The notes under the pieces: model-generated
Told to the model about the DNA's origin: nothing
Database searches by the model: none
What the model saw: only the letters and a program-made list of their open reading frames with translations
In this document: one piece after another, positions 28,117 to 37,783 of the stretch
How positions within the stretch are numbered: position 1 is the first letter of the stretch
How the letters are laid out: each line of letters opens with the position of its first letter
Position numbers and translations under genes: made by a program
Origin: CAWFKS01 sp963816435
Lineage (GTDB): Bacteria; Pseudomonadota; Alphaproteobacteria; Rhizobiales; Rhizobiaceae
Assembly (NCBI GenBank): GCA_963816435.1
Contig: CAWFKS010000023.1
Location: 1-64,000 of the forward strand
Reading direction: 5' to 3'
Length of the DNA stretch: 64,000 bases

Positions 28117-29619
28117 ATGACCATCGTCGACACCCGCACGCCCGATCCGAAGCGGCTCATCCCCGGCGCCATCGGCGACTGGGAAATCATCATCGGCATG
28201 GAAGTCCACGCCCAGGTGATCTCGAACGCCAAGCTGTTTTCCGGCGCCTCGACGGAGTTCGGCGCCGCACCGAACAGCCATGTCAGCCTGGTCGACGCGG
28301 CGATGCCGGGAATGCTGCCGGTCATCAACGAGGAATGCGTGAAGCAGGCGATCCGCACCGGGCTCGGGCTGAAGGCGAAGATCAACAAGCGTTCGATCTT
28401 CGACCGCAAGAATTACTTCTTCCCGGACCTGCCGCAGGGCTACCAGATCTCGCAATACAAGGACCCCATTGTCGGCGAAGGCGTCGTCATCGTCTCGGTC
28501 GGGCCGGACAAGGAAGGCAGGTTCGAGGACGTGGAGGTCGGCATCGAACGCCTGCATCTCGAGCAGGATGCCGGCAAGTCGATTCACGACCAGCACCCGT
28601 CGATGTCCTATATCGACCTCAACCGCTCCGGCGTGGCGTTGATGGAGATCGTGTCGAAGCCCGACATGCGCTCGTCGGACGAGGCCAAGGCGTACCTGAC
28701 CAAGCTCAGGACCATCCTGCGCTATCTCGGCACCTGCGACGGCAACATGGACGAAGGCTCGATGCGAGCCGACGTCAACGTGTCGGTGCGCCGGCCGGGC
28801 GAGGAGTTCGGCACGCGCTGCGAGATCAAGAACGTCAATTCGATCCGCTTCGTCGGCCAGGCGATCGAATACGAGGCACGGCGCCAGATCGCGCTGATCG
28901 AGGACGGCGGCACGGTCGACCAGGAGACGCGGCTGTTCGACCCGCAGAAGGGCGAGACGCGGGCCATGCGCGCCAAGGAGGATGCGCACGACTATCGCTA
29001 TTTCCCCGACCCGGACCTGCTGCCGCTCGAATTCGACCAGGCCTATGTCGACGCGTTGGCCGAGGGCCTGCCGGAGCTGCCGGACGAGAAGAAGGAGCGG
29101 CTGATCGCCTCGCTCGGCCTGTCGGCCTACGACGCCTCGATCCTGGTGTCGGAGAAGGCGATCGCCGACTATTTCGAGAAGGTGGCGGCCGGCCGCGACG
29201 GCAAGTCGGCGGCCAACTGGGTGATCAACGATCTGCTCGGCGCGCTGAACAAGGCCGGCAAGGGCATCGACGAGTCCCCGGTGGCGCCCGATCAGCTCGG
29301 CGCGGTGATCGACCTGATCAAGGAAGGCACGATCTCCGGCAAGATCGCCAAGGACCTGTTCGAGATCGTCTGGAACGAGGGCGGCGACCCGCGCCGGATC
29401 GTCGACGATCGCGGCATGAAGCAGGTCACCGACACCGGCGCCATCGAGAAGGCGGTCGACGAGGTGATCGCGGCCAACCCGGACAAGGCCGAGCAGGCAA
29501 GGGCGAAGCCGACCATGGCCGGCTGGTTCGTCGGACAAGTGATGAAGGCAACCGGCGGAAAGGCCAATCCGAAGGCCGTCAACGAACTGGTCAAGGCCAA
29601 GCTCGGCCTGGAGGAGTAG
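28117..29619 (+). CDS. gatB: Aspartyl/glutamyl-tRNA(Asn/Gln) amidotransferase subunit B
   Basis: GatB (500 residues) is the tRNA-binding kinase-like subunit of GatCAB, which amidates Glu-tRNA(Gln) and Asp-tRNA(Asn). Signatures are IIGMEVHAQVISNAKLFS, KNYFFPDLPQGYQISQY, and EIKNVNSIRFVGQAIEYE; the C-terminal YqeY-like domain includes ANWVINDLLGALN. Full length. gatA and gatC are not adjacent in the window. Its presence fits the single gltX seen here, whose product mischarges tRNA-Gln in such bacteria. Confidence 0.97.
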   Translation: MTIVDTRTPDPKRLIPGAIGDWEIIIGMEVHAQVISNAKLFSGASTEFGAAPNSHVSLVDAAMPGMLPVINEECVKQAIRTGLGLKAKINKRSIFDRKNYFFPDLPQGYQISQYKDPIVGEGVVIVSVGPDKEGRFEDVEVGIERLHLEQDAGKSIHDQHPSMSYIDLNRSGVALMEIVSKPDMRSSDEAKAYLTKLRTILRYLGTCDGNMDEGSMRADVNVSVRRPGEEFGTRCEIKNVNSIRFVGQAIEYEARRQIALIEDGGTVDQETRLFDPQKGETRAMRAKEDAHDYRYFPDPDLLPLEFDQAYVDALAEGLPELPDEKKERLIASLGLSAYDASILVSEKAIADYFEKVAAGRDGKSAANWVINDLLGALNKAGKGIDESPVAPDQLGAVIDLIKEGTISGKIAKDLFEIVWNEGGDPRRIVDDRGMKQVTDTGAIEKAVDEVIAANPDKAEQARAKPTMAGWFVGQVMKATGGKANPKAVNELVKAKLGLEE

Positions 29620-29647
29620 GCGCTTCGTTTCCTGCCGGCAACGCCGG

Positions 29648-29818
29648 TCAGGCGCCGCGCATCAGGCAGGCGCCGGCCAACACCAGATAGGCGATCGTCA
29701 TCACCCAGAACGCCGAGACGGGAATGAAGCTGATGATGCCGAACACCATCAGCAAGGCAATCAGCGCGATGACCAGCGCGACGACGAACACGGTCTGGGT
29801 CGGTGCAGTGAGGTCCAT
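29648..29818 (-). CDS. Small two-helix membrane protein of unknown function
   Basis: A 56-residue, almost fully hydrophobic protein: MDLTAPTQTVFVVALVIALI, then LLMVFGIISFIPVSAFWVMT and a second helix ending CLMRGA. Predicted helices are at about residues 9-29 and 34-52. GGGAGGAGCTGA precedes the ATG, a strong ribosome site that supports a real gene. Convergent with gatB. No named family recognised; small proteins of this shape are common next to gatB in related genomes, which is recollection rather than proof. Confidence 0.7.
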   Translation of the reverse strand: MDLTAPTQTVFVVALVIALIALLMVFGIISFIPVSAFWVMTIAYLVLAGACLMRGA

Positions 29819-29887
29819 TCAGCTCCTCCCGGCGAGCGTCTCGGGACGCGCGCCTTATTAGCAATTGGTAGCATAGCCGAGCTGGGC

Positions 29888-30730
29888 TCACATTCCAACG
29901 AGCTGCCGGAGCGGGTGTGTCGGATCCATCAAGAGGCGCACGGCCAGCGCGAAGCACACCACCACCAGCATCGGGCGGATGATCCGGGCGCCGTTGCGCA
30001 TGGCGAGGCTGGCGCCGAGCCGTGCCCCGGCGAACTGCGCCGCCCCCATCAGGATGCCGATCTTCCAGGCGACCGCGCCGACCAGCGAAAAGGCAAGGAA
30101 TCCACCGATGTTGGAGGCGAAGTTCAACAGCTTCGTGTGGGCTGTCGCCTTGAGCATGCCGTAGCCGGCCAGCGTGACGAAGGCGAGCATGAAGAAGGAG
30201 CCGGTACCGGGTCCGAACATGCCGTCGTAGAAGCCGATCGCCGGCACCACCAGCAGGCCGAACAGGAAGGGACGCATGCGCTCTGCACGGTCGACATCGC
30301 CCATGTCGGGCTTCAGCAGGAAATAGAGCGCGATGGCGACCAGGAGGATGGGCAGCATGGCGCGAAGGATGTCGCCCGGCATCACCGTCGCCACCAGCGC
30401 GCCCACAACCGCGCCGGCCGCCGAAAGTGCCGCCGACGGCAATTGGCGTTTCAGGTCGACGTGCCCCTTCGCGGCGTAGGCGACCGTCGCGGAACCGGAG
30501 CCGAAAAGGCCCTGCAGCTTGTTGGTGCCGAGCGCCTCGACAGGGCCGAAGCCAGCCAGAAGCAGGGCTGGAACGGTGATCAGTCCGCCGCCGCCGGCAA
30601 TGGAATCGACGAAGCCGGCCGCGAACGCCGCAAGTCCGAGAAGCAGGATGGTCGAGGTGGCGAGATCTGGCACGTTTTGCTCTGGGGAGGCGGGAGAGGT
30701 TCGATCCCGGTCAGGAACACATGCAACCAT
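29888..30730 (-). CDS. TSUP (TauE/SafE) family permease
   Basis: Inner-membrane permease of the sulfite/organosulfonate exporter family, about 280 residues with eight predicted helices. Signatures are GFVDSIAGGGGLITVPALLL near the N-terminus with GTNKLQGLFGSGSAT after it, and the second-half repeat GFYDGMFGPGTGSFFMLAFV with TKLLNFASNIGGF. Start is uncertain: the ATG at 30730 is used here; a GTG at 30670 (VPDLATSTILLLG) fits the conserved region better and a TTG at 30739 also exists. The transported anion is unknown. Confidence 0.88.
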   Translation of the reverse strand: MVACVPDRDRTSPASPEQNVPDLATSTILLLGLAAFAAGFVDSIAGGGGLITVPALLLAGFGPVEALGTNKLQGLFGSGSATVAYAAKGHVDLKRQLPSAALSAAGAVVGALVATVMPGDILRAMLPILLVAIALYFLLKPDMGDVDRAERMRPFLFGLLVVPAIGFYDGMFGPGTGSFFMLAFVTLAGYGMLKATAHTKLLNFASNIGGFLAFSLVGAVAWKIGILMGAAQFAGARLGASLAMRNGARIIRPMLVVVCFALAVRLLMDPTHPLRQLVGM

Positions 30731-30784
30731 TATCGGCAAGAGGATTTCATTGTAGAATGAAGTCGAACTGTCGATGGAGGCTTG

Positions 30785-31211
30785 ATGCCGCGCGGTTTGC
30801 TAGGAAGGCTGCAACAGGTGTTCGACGGAGACGGTGCCGCGGTGCGCCAGGTGGCCAACGATCCGGCGCTCACTGCCGAACTGTTGCTGCTCTTCCGCAT
30901 GATCCTCGCCGACGGCGAGGTCAGCGACCGTGAACTGGCGACGTTCCGGCGCATCTGCCGCGACGCCTTCGGCATCGAGGGCGGCGGACTGACGCGCGTG
31001 CTCGAATATCTGCAGGATTTCGGCTACGAAATCACCGTGTCGCAGGCGATCATGGTGTTTCCGAGAATTCGACAAGGAGCGCCGCATCACTCTCGCCCGC
31101 CACATGGCCGAGATCGCCAAGGCGGATGAGGATCTGAGCGACCACGAGGTGCGCTTCCTGGCGCGCGTCCTCGACATGCTCGACCTGCATCCGACCGACA
31201 TCGCTCCCTGA
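30785..31211 (+). pseudogene. TerB-family protein, one-base frameshift as sequenced
   Basis: Helical TerB-like protein, a family linked to tellurite resistance and membrane-associated stress responses. The sequence MPRGLLGRLQQVFDGDG to SQAIMVF is in the first frame with MILADGEVSDRELATFRRIC. At 31058-31060 a TTT run has one base too many; with TT the frame continues FREFDKERRITLARHMAEI, then ADEDLSDHEVRFLARVLDML, and stops at 31211, giving 141 residues. GGAGG precedes the ATG at 30785. Divergent from the TSUP permease. Confidence 0.85.
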
Positions 31212-31226
31212 GCGGGCCTGCGAGCC

Positions 31227-32856
31227 TCAGTTTCCCTGCTCGTGCAGCCGTCGCGCTATCGCGCGGTGCAGGTCGGGCGCAGCGTCGACCAGCGCCTTGG
31301 CCGCATCCGATCTGCGGATTGTCCAGCACCTCTCCCGTCTCGCCCTCCTCGACGATCCTGCCGGCATGCATGACCATGACCTGGTCGGTTATGGCGCGCG
31401 CGACGGTCAGGTCGTGGGTGATGAACAGATAGGCCAGCCCGAGGCGGCGGTTGAGCTCGGCGAACAGGTCGAGGATCTGCGCGCGGATCGACACGTCGAG
31501 CGCGGAGACCGGCTCGTCGGCGATGATCATCTTCGGCTCGGTGATGATGGCGCGGGCGATCGAAAGCCGCTGGCGCTGGCCGCCGGAGAACTCGTGCGGA
31601 TATTTGTTCATGTCGGAGCTCGAGAGCCCGACCTCGTGCAGGGCCTTGGCGACGCGGTCGCGTCGTTCGGCCGGGGAGGGCGCTTTTTCCAGCAGGTGCA
31701 GGGGTTCGGCGACGAGGCGTTCTACCTTGTGGCGCGGGTTGAAGGAGCCATACGGGTCCTGGAAGACCACCTGCATGTTGCGCCGCGCCTCGCGCAGCGC
31801 CAATTCGTGGCGGCCGGTCAGGTCCTCGCCCTGGAAGCGGATGTGGCCGGATGTCGGCCGGTCGAGGGCAAGGATCATGCGCGCCAGGGTGGACTTGCCG
31901 CAGCCCGAGCGGCCGACCAGCGCCATCGACTGGCGCTCGTGCAGCTTGAAAGAGACGTCGTCGACGGCGCGGAAATGCTGGGCCTTGCCGAACAGCGAGC
32001 CATGGCGCGTCACGTAATCCCGGCTGACCCCGTCGATGTGGAGCAGGGGGGCGGCGCCGGGCCTCGGCTCCGGCCGCGCGGCCCTGGCCGGCACATGCAT
32101 CGAGGCTTCGGCGAGCTGACGCGTGTACGGATGAACCTGTTCCGACAGCGTCCTGGCCGTCTCGCCGTCTTCCATGACCTTGCCATGGCGCATGATGGTG
32201 ACGCGGTCCGACATGTCGGCGACGACGGCGAGATCGTGCGAGATGAGCAGCAGCCCCATGCGGTTTTCGTCGACGAGGTCGCGCAGCAGCTCGAGGATCT
32301 GCGCCTGCAGCACCACGTCGAGCGCCGTGGTCGGTTCGTCGGCGACCAGGAGCTTCGGCTTGAGCGCACAGGCGATGGCGATGACGACGCGCTGGCGTTG
32401 GCCGCCGGAGAGTTCGTGCGGGTAGCGAGACAGCGGAAACTGCTTTTCAGGCAGGCCGACGCGGTCGAGCATTCTGCGGGCGCGGTCCTCGGCCTCCGCC
32501 CGGCCGGCGCCGGTGTGCAGGCGGATGCCCTCGGCCACCTGCTCGCCAATCGTCTTGACCGGGTTGAGCGCCGTCATCGGCTCCTGGAAGACCATGCCGA
32601 TGTCGTCGCCCCTCAGGCGGCACATGGCGGCTTCCGGGGCTGCGAGGATGTCGATGCCGTCGAAGGTGACGCGGCCGGTGGCGCGCGCGGCGTGCGGCAG
32701 AAGCCGCATTATGGTGAGGGCCGTCATCGACTTGCCGGAACCGGATTCGCCGACCAGCCCCATCACCTCGCCGGCCTCGATCCTCAGGTCGACCTCGTCG
32801 AGGATCCTCGCGCTGCCGATCGACAGCGACAGCTTCTCGATCTCCAGCAGGCTCAT
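31227..32856 (-). CDS. Peptide-type ABC transporter, fused double ATP-binding protein (frameshift near C-terminus)
   Basis: Two ATPase domains of the DppD and DppF types in one chain, about 542 residues after correction. Domain 1 (residues 1-255): Walker A GESGSGKSM, signature ELSGGQRQRVVIA, Walker B LLVADEPTTALD. Domain 2 (from about residue 280): GRSGCGKSTLA, EFSGGQRQRLSIA, MIIADEPVSALD. An extra base at 31310-31312 changes the last 28 residues after VLDNPQ; without it the chain reads SDAAKALVDAAPDLH and stops at 31227. As sequenced the frame stays open to 31087. Both ATPase domains are intact, so activity may survive. Overlaps the permease gene by 4 bases. Confidence 0.92.
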
Positions 32857-33725
32857 CGCTCGCGCCTCAGTCGCGGATCGAGCACGTCGCGAAGTCCATC
32901 GCCGAGAAGGTTCAGGCCGAGAACCATCAGCACGATCGCCAGCCCCGGGGCCAGAGCGAGATGCGGCGCGATCCCGATCAGCGTCTGGGCGTCCGCGAGC
33001 ATCTTGCCCCAGCTGGGCGTCGGCGGCTGCGCGCCGAGGCCGACATAGGCGAGCGCCGCTTCCGCGAGGACGCCGAGGGCGAACTGGATCGTCGCCTGCA
33101 CGATCAAGGTGTTGGCGATGTTGGGAAGGATATGCTCGACCGAGATCAGCGCGCCGCCCTTGCCGGCGGCGCGGGCGGCAAGAATGAACTCGCGATTCCA
33201 GATCGTCAGCGCCCCCGCGCGAGCCACCCTGGCAAACACGGGAATGTTGAATATGCCGATGGCGATGATGGCGTTGACCGCGCCCGGGCCGAACACTGCC
33301 GTTATCAGGATGGCGATCAGCAGCGCCGGGAAGGCGAAGACGAGGTCGTTTGCGCGCATGATCGTCTCGTCGACCAGCGACCCCCGCTTGGCGGCCGCCA
33401 CGAGACCCAGCGGCACGCCGACGCCGATGCCCACGCCTACTGCGATCAGCGCGACCGCAATCGAGGTGCGTGCGCCGACGAGGATCATCGAGAACACGTC
33501 CCGGCCATACTGGTCGGTTCCCAGCCAGTGCGTGGTGGACAGGCCCTGCAGCTTGTTGGGAATGTCCAGTGCGGCATAATTGTAGGGCGTCCACACGAAC
33601 GACAGGAGCGCCGCGCAGACAAAGATTACCGTCAGCGCCGCGCCGGCCATGAATCCCGGCGACCGCAGCATCGCCTGCCGCAGGCTGCCGCGCGAGGAGG
33701 GAAGCGCGGGGACTTCCAACGCCAT
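32853..33725 (-). CDS. Peptide-type ABC transporter permease (DppC family)
   Basis: Inner-membrane permease, 290 residues, about six helices. It starts MALEVPALPSSRGSLRQAML at 33725; the conserved N-terminal region includes HWLGTDQYGRDVFSMILVGA and the EAA loop ARAAGKGGALISVEHILPN. Its start overlaps the stop of the DppB-type gene (TGATG) and its stop overlaps the ATPase start, so the three are translationally coupled. The frame extends upstream without conservation. Confidence 0.94.
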   Translation of the reverse strand: MALEVPALPSSRGSLRQAMLRSPGFMAGAALTVIFVCAALLSFVWTPYNYAALDIPNKLQGLSTTHWLGTDQYGRDVFSMILVGARTSIAVALIAVGVGIGVGVPLGLVAAAKRGSLVDETIMRANDLVFAFPALLIAILITAVFGPGAVNAIIAIGIFNIPVFARVARAGALTIWNREFILAARAAGKGGALISVEHILPNIANTLIVQATIQFALGVLAEAALAYVGLGAQPPTPSWGKMLADAQTLIGIAPHLALAPGLAIVLMVLGLNLLGDGLRDVLDPRLRRER

Positions 33726-34669
33726 CAGCTTCTTCTCAACCGCGGATCGACGAGCACGTAGCTCACGTCGACAAGGAAATTGACCAGGATGACGGCGCAG
33801 ACCAGCAGCATCACCACGGAGCGCACCACGACGAGGTCGCGCTGGGTGATCCCCTGGAAGATCAGCCGCCCCAGGCCTGGCAGGAAGAACACGTTCTCGA
33901 TGATGATCGCACCCGCCAGCAGGAACGCGAACTGGAGCCCGACGATGGTCAGGACCGGGATGAGCGAATTTCGCACGGCATGGCGCCACAGCGCCTGACT
34001 ACCGGTGAGACCCTTGGCCCGTGCGGTGCGCACATAGTCTTCGCCGAGCGTGTCGAGCAGGGAGGAGCGCATCACCCGCGCGAGGATCGAAGCCTGCGGC
34101 AGCGCCAGCGCAACGGCCGGCAAGGTCAGCGCCCGGATGCCGAGCCAGAACCCCTTGTCCCAGCCAGGAAAGCCGCCGGCCGAAAACCATCGCAGCGTCA
34201 CCGCGAAGAGCAGCACCAGCAGCATGGCGAACCAGAAATTGGGAATTGCGACCCCGAGCTGGGTTATGCCCATGACCGCCACGTCGGTGCGCGTGTTGTG
34301 CCTGGCCGCGGACAGGATCCCGGCGGGAAAGGCGATGAGAACGGTCAAGGTGAGCGCATAGACGGCAAGCGGGGCGGAGACGCCGATCCGCTGCACGATC
34401 AGGTGCGCCACGGGGACCCGATAGGTGTAGCTGATCCCGAAATCGCCGTGGAGCATCCCCACGACCCAGTTCGCGTACTGGACGAGCACCGGCACATCGA
34501 GACCGAGCTGCTTGCGCAGCGCCAGCAGCGTGTCGGGCTGCGCGTTCATTCCGAGGATGAACTGTGCCGGATCGCCGGGCAGGATCTGCAGAATGAAGAA
34601 GATGACGAACGAGGCGACGATCAGGCTGACGATCAGCGACGCAAGACGCTTGGTGAGATAGGCCGTCAT
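33725..34669 (-). CDS. Peptide-type ABC transporter permease (DppB family)
   Basis: Inner-membrane permease, 314 residues. The N-terminal helix SLIVASFVIFFILQILPGDPA is diagnostic for DppB proteins; the EAA loop is YVRTARAKGLTGSQALWRHAVRNSLIP. Partner of the DppC-type protein in the membrane pore. It follows the binding-protein gene after a 64-base gap that contains a stable stem-loop. Confidence 0.94.
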   Translation of the reverse strand: MTAYLTKRLASLIVSLIVASFVIFFILQILPGDPAQFILGMNAQPDTLLALRKQLGLDVPVLVQYANWVVGMLHGDFGISYTYRVPVAHLIVQRIGVSAPLAVYALTLTVLIAFPAGILSAARHNTRTDVAVMGITQLGVAIPNFWFAMLLVLLFAVTLRWFSAGGFPGWDKGFWLGIRALTLPAVALALPQASILARVMRSSLLDTLGEDYVRTARAKGLTGSQALWRHAVRNSLIPVLTIVGLQFAFLLAGAIIIENVFFLPGLGRLIFQGITQRDLVVVRSVVMLLVCAVILVNFLVDVSYVLVDPRLRRS

Positions 34670-34689
34670 TGCGCCGCCGAGCTAGTCGC

Positions 34690-34711
34690 GGGGGAGCCCG
34701 AGAGCTCCCCC
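34690..34711 (-). promoter_or_regulatory. Intercistronic stem-loop between binding protein and permease genes
   Basis: GGGGGAGC and GCTCCCCC pair perfectly with a 6-base loop just after the binding-protein stop codon. There is no T-run on the minus strand, so it is unlikely to be a full terminator. Such hairpins behind periplasmic binding protein genes usually protect the upstream mRNA and raise its level above that of the permeases. Confidence 0.6.
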
Positions 34712-34733
34712 TTGGCATTCATCATGTCCGCAG

Positions 34734-36218
34734 TCACTGAGCCCAGGAGATCTCGGCGACATTGGCGATCGGCTGCGGCGCGTTGGCCCACAGTCCCTGG
34801 ACGTCCTTGTTCGCGACGGTCAGGTTCGGCAGCTCGAAGAGGTAGGCCGCCACGTAGTCGTTGGCGAGCAGTTTCTGGATGTCCTGCTTGATCGAGATGC
34901 GCTTGTCGGCATCGGTCGTCTTGCTGAGCTGATCGACCAGCTCGTTGAGCTTGGTCGCGTCGTAGTTGACGTAATAGCCCGGCTTGCCGAATGCCGCGAA
35001 GTCATTTGCCTCGACATGGCTCACCATCGTCAGGTCGTAGTCGTAGGCACCCTGGAAGACGTTGGCCACCCAGTCCGCCCATTCGACATTGACCACGTTG
35101 ACCGTGATCCCGACCGCGGCCAGTTCCTGCTGGATGATCGGCGCGGCGGCGCGCGCATAGGCGGCCGGCGGGACCTTGAAGGTCAACGTGAGATCCTTGA
35201 CGCCGGCGTCGGCGAGAAGCTGCTTGGACTTGGCCGGATCGTAGTCGGACAGGGAGGTCAGGTCGATGTAGGCGGGATCGCCGGGCGGGAAGAAGCTGCC
35301 GATCGGGGTCCCGTAGCCATACATGGCGCCATCGATTATGGCCTTGCGGTCCAGAGCATGGGCGATCGCCTCACGAACCTTGACGTTGTCGAGCGGCGGA
35401 TGCGCGTTGTTCATGGCCATGATCGTCTCGCCCTGCGTCGAGCCGACGATCACCTGGAAATCGGGATTGGACTTGAACTGGTCGAGCAGCTCCGGCGCGG
35501 GGAAGCCCGCGAACACGTCGACATCGCCGGCCAGCAGCGCGCTCGAGGCGGCCGTCGGGTCGGAGATGAACTTGAACGTGACGTTCTGGATCGGCGGTTC
35601 CTTGCCCCAGTAGTCATCGTTGCGGACGAGATCGATGTGGTCGCCCTGCACCCAGTCGCCGAACTTGTAGGGCCCGGTGCCAACCGGCTTGGTCGCGTTG
35701 GTTTCGGCACTCTCGGGCGCCATGATCACCGCGTCGCCCCAGCCCATGTCGTAGAGGAAGTCGCCCTGCGGCTGGCCGAGCGTGACCTTCACGGTCGTCG
35801 GGTCGACCACGTCGACGGCGGTAATGTTGGCGAACAGCTGCTTCTGAGCCATCGCGTAGTCCGCGGAGCGGTCGCGATCGAGCGTGAACTTCACGTCGTT
35901 CGCGTCGAAGTCCGTCCCGTCGTGGAACTTGACCCCGCTCTGCAGATGGAACGTGTAGGTCAGCCCGTCGTCCGAAATGTCCCAGGATTTGGCGAGGTTA
36001 GGCTGCACCGCGCCGTCCTTGTCGATCTGCGTCAGGCCCTCGTAGATGTTCAGGTCGGTTACGGTCCTGATCGCAGCCGCGGCGTTGCCGCCGGTCGGAT
36101 CGAGATTCGGCGGCTCGAGCTGGATGCCGATGGTCAAATCGGTGCCAGCGGCAAGGGCCGCGCCACTCGTGGCCAGCGCCATCGTGGCGGCGGCCAGCAC
36201 GGACTTCCACATTTTCAT
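34734..36218 (-). CDS. Peptide-type ABC transporter periplasmic substrate-binding protein
   Basis: SBP_bac_5 family binding protein, 494 residues. A signal peptide (MKMWKSVLAAATMALATSGAALA) is followed by the usual DLTIGIQLEPPNLDP, VQPNLAKSWDISDDGLTYTFHLQSGVKFHDG and VREAIAHALDRKAI. There is no lipobox Cys, so it is free in the periplasm. GGGAGAA precedes the ATG. Ligands of this family range over peptides, opines and sugars; the M20 deacylase gene in front suggests an N-acyl or amide-linked amino compound (inference). Confidence 0.94.
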   Translation of the reverse strand: MKMWKSVLAAATMALATSGAALAAGTDLTIGIQLEPPNLDPTGGNAAAAIRTVTDLNIYEGLTQIDKDGAVQPNLAKSWDISDDGLTYTFHLQSGVKFHDGTDFDANDVKFTLDRDRSADYAMAQKQLFANITAVDVVDPTTVKVTLGQPQGDFLYDMGWGDAVIMAPESAETNATKPVGTGPYKFGDWVQGDHIDLVRNDDYWGKEPPIQNVTFKFISDPTAASSALLAGDVDVFAGFPAPELLDQFKSNPDFQVIVGSTQGETIMAMNNAHPPLDNVKVREAIAHALDRKAIIDGAMYGYGTPIGSFFPPGDPAYIDLTSLSDYDPAKSKQLLADAGVKDLTLTFKVPPAAYARAAAPIIQQELAAVGITVNVVNVEWADWVANVFQGAYDYDLTMVSHVEANDFAAFGKPGYYVNYDATKLNELVDQLSKTTDADKRISIKQDIQKLLANDYVAAYLFELPNLTVANKDVQGLWANAPQPIANVAEISWAQ

Positions 36219-36286
36219 GATTGTTCTCCCGGTACTTTTATTGGTCTTCCCCACGCGATCAAAGCGCGAATCCACATGCGAGTAAA

Positions 36287-37573
36287 TCAGCTTTGTTGTG
36301 CGCCCGCACCACGCAGCAGCACATCGAGGCCGATGGCCATGACCTTGGCCAATTCGACCATGTCCTGGATGCCCACCCACTCGTCCGGCCGGTGCGCGAG
36401 GTCGAGGATCCCCGGCCCGTAGGCGATGCAGTCGTCGAGATGGCCGATGCGCGAGATGTGCTTCTGGTCGTAGGTGCCGGGCGAGATCACGTATTCGGGC
36501 TCGCGGCCGAACACTTCGCGGATTCCCTCGGCGATGGCGACCGGCACAGGGGCGTCCCGCTCGGTCATCAGCGGCAGCACCTCCATCAGGTCGCGCATGG
36601 CGTAGTCGAACTTCGGGCGGTCGCGCTTCAGCCGCTCGAGGATCGCGGTCACCTCGTCCTTCACCTCGGCGATGTCCTCCTCGAGCAGGAAGCGACGGTC
36701 GATCACCAGCCGGCAGGAATCCGGGACGTTGGGCGAGGGCAGGCCGGGGAAGAAATCCTCGGTCTGGCCGCCGTGGATGGAGTTGATGTTCATGGTGGAG
36801 CGGCGCGCACCCTCGGGCACCACCGGCATTCGCGTCTGCTTGCGGTCGAGGGCGGGAAACAGTTCGTCCTCGAAGGCGTCGAGGACGGCGCCCATGTGGC
36901 GCACCGCGCAATCGCCGAGAAACGGCATCGAGCCGTGGGCGATCTCGCCCTTGGTCTCGATCTCGGCCCACCAGACGCCGCGATGGCCGAGGCAGATGCG
37001 GTCCTTGTTGAGCGGCTCGGGGATGATGACGTGGTCGACGCGCGGCCTGGAGAACATGCCCTGCCGGGCGAGGTAGGCAACGCCGCCGAAGCCGCCGGAT
37101 TCCTCGTCGACCGTGCCGGATATCTCGATGGCGCCGGGAAAGTCGGGAAAGATCTCCATGAAGGCCTCGGCGGCGATGATGGAGGCCGCCAGGCCGCCCT
37201 TCATGTCGCAGGCGCCGCGCCCGTAGACCTTGCCGTCGCGTACGACGCCGGCGAACGGGTCGACGCTCCAGCCTTCGCCGGTATCGACGACGTCGATATG
37301 AGAGTTGAAATGGACCGTCGCGCCCGGGGAGCGGCCCTCCCGCCGGGCCACCACATTCGTGCGCGGATAGCGGTCGCTGTCGCCGGGCGTGCCTTCGCCG
37401 CGGATCAGCCGCGTCTGGAAACCGGACCGGCCGAGCCGCGCGGCGATGAACTCCGCGCAGGGCGTGTAGGCTTCGCCGGGAGGGTTGACGGTCGGAAAGC
37501 GTATGAGATCGCGCGTCAGCGCAACGAGATCGTCGGTTCGGGCTTCGACGGCCCTGAGCAGTCTGTCGTTCAT
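36287..37573 (-). CDS. M20-family deacylase (acetylornithine deacetylase/succinyl-diaminopimelate desuccinylase type)
   Basis: Zinc-dependent cytoplasmic amide hydrolase, 428 residues. Metal ligands and catalytic residues are in HFNSHIDVVDTGEGW, GRGACDMKGGLAAS and TVDEESGGFGG, and the lid-domain His in INSIHGGQTEDF. It heads the minus-strand operon with the ABC transporter genes (68 bases before the binding protein), so it probably cleaves the imported substrate. The true argE and dapE have their own contexts, so biosynthetic roles are less likely. Start MNDRLLRAVEARTDDL at 37573; the frame is open upstream without conservation. Confidence 0.9.
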   Translation of the reverse strand: MNDRLLRAVEARTDDLVALTRDLIRFPTVNPPGEAYTPCAEFIAARLGRSGFQTRLIRGEGTPGDSDRYPRTNVVARREGRSPGATVHFNSHIDVVDTGEGWSVDPFAGVVRDGKVYGRGACDMKGGLAASIIAAEAFMEIFPDFPGAIEISGTVDEESGGFGGVAYLARQGMFSRPRVDHVIIPEPLNKDRICLGHRGVWWAEIETKGEIAHGSMPFLGDCAVRHMGAVLDAFEDELFPALDRKQTRMPVVPEGARRSTMNINSIHGGQTEDFFPGLPSPNVPDSCRLVIDRRFLLEEDIAEVKDEVTAILERLKRDRPKFDYAMRDLMEVLPLMTERDAPVPVAIAEGIREVFGREPEYVISPGTYDQKHISRIGHLDDCIAYGPGILDLAHRPDEWVGIQDMVELAKVMAIGLDVLLRGAGAQQS

Positions 37574-37783
37574 CGCGAGGAAATTGAGCAGCACGGCGGC
37601 AGTTTGGCAAGGCATCGCGGCGCGGGCGAAATCGGTCGCGAATGCCCGTGTTTCACGCGAATGTGATCGACTGCGATGCAGCATCCGCGGCAACCGGTCA
37701 CATCGTATTGCAACAATTCATGGACCGTTCAGTTCTTCTGCGCTTTAGTTCCGGGCGGCTCAGGCAACAGGGGCAGGAATGTC

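Noticed and set aside
26701..29690. 945- and 652-codon frames across the rhomboid, CBS and gatB region
   Set aside because: Out-of-frame or antisense to intact GatB, CBS and rhomboid proteins; no motifs.
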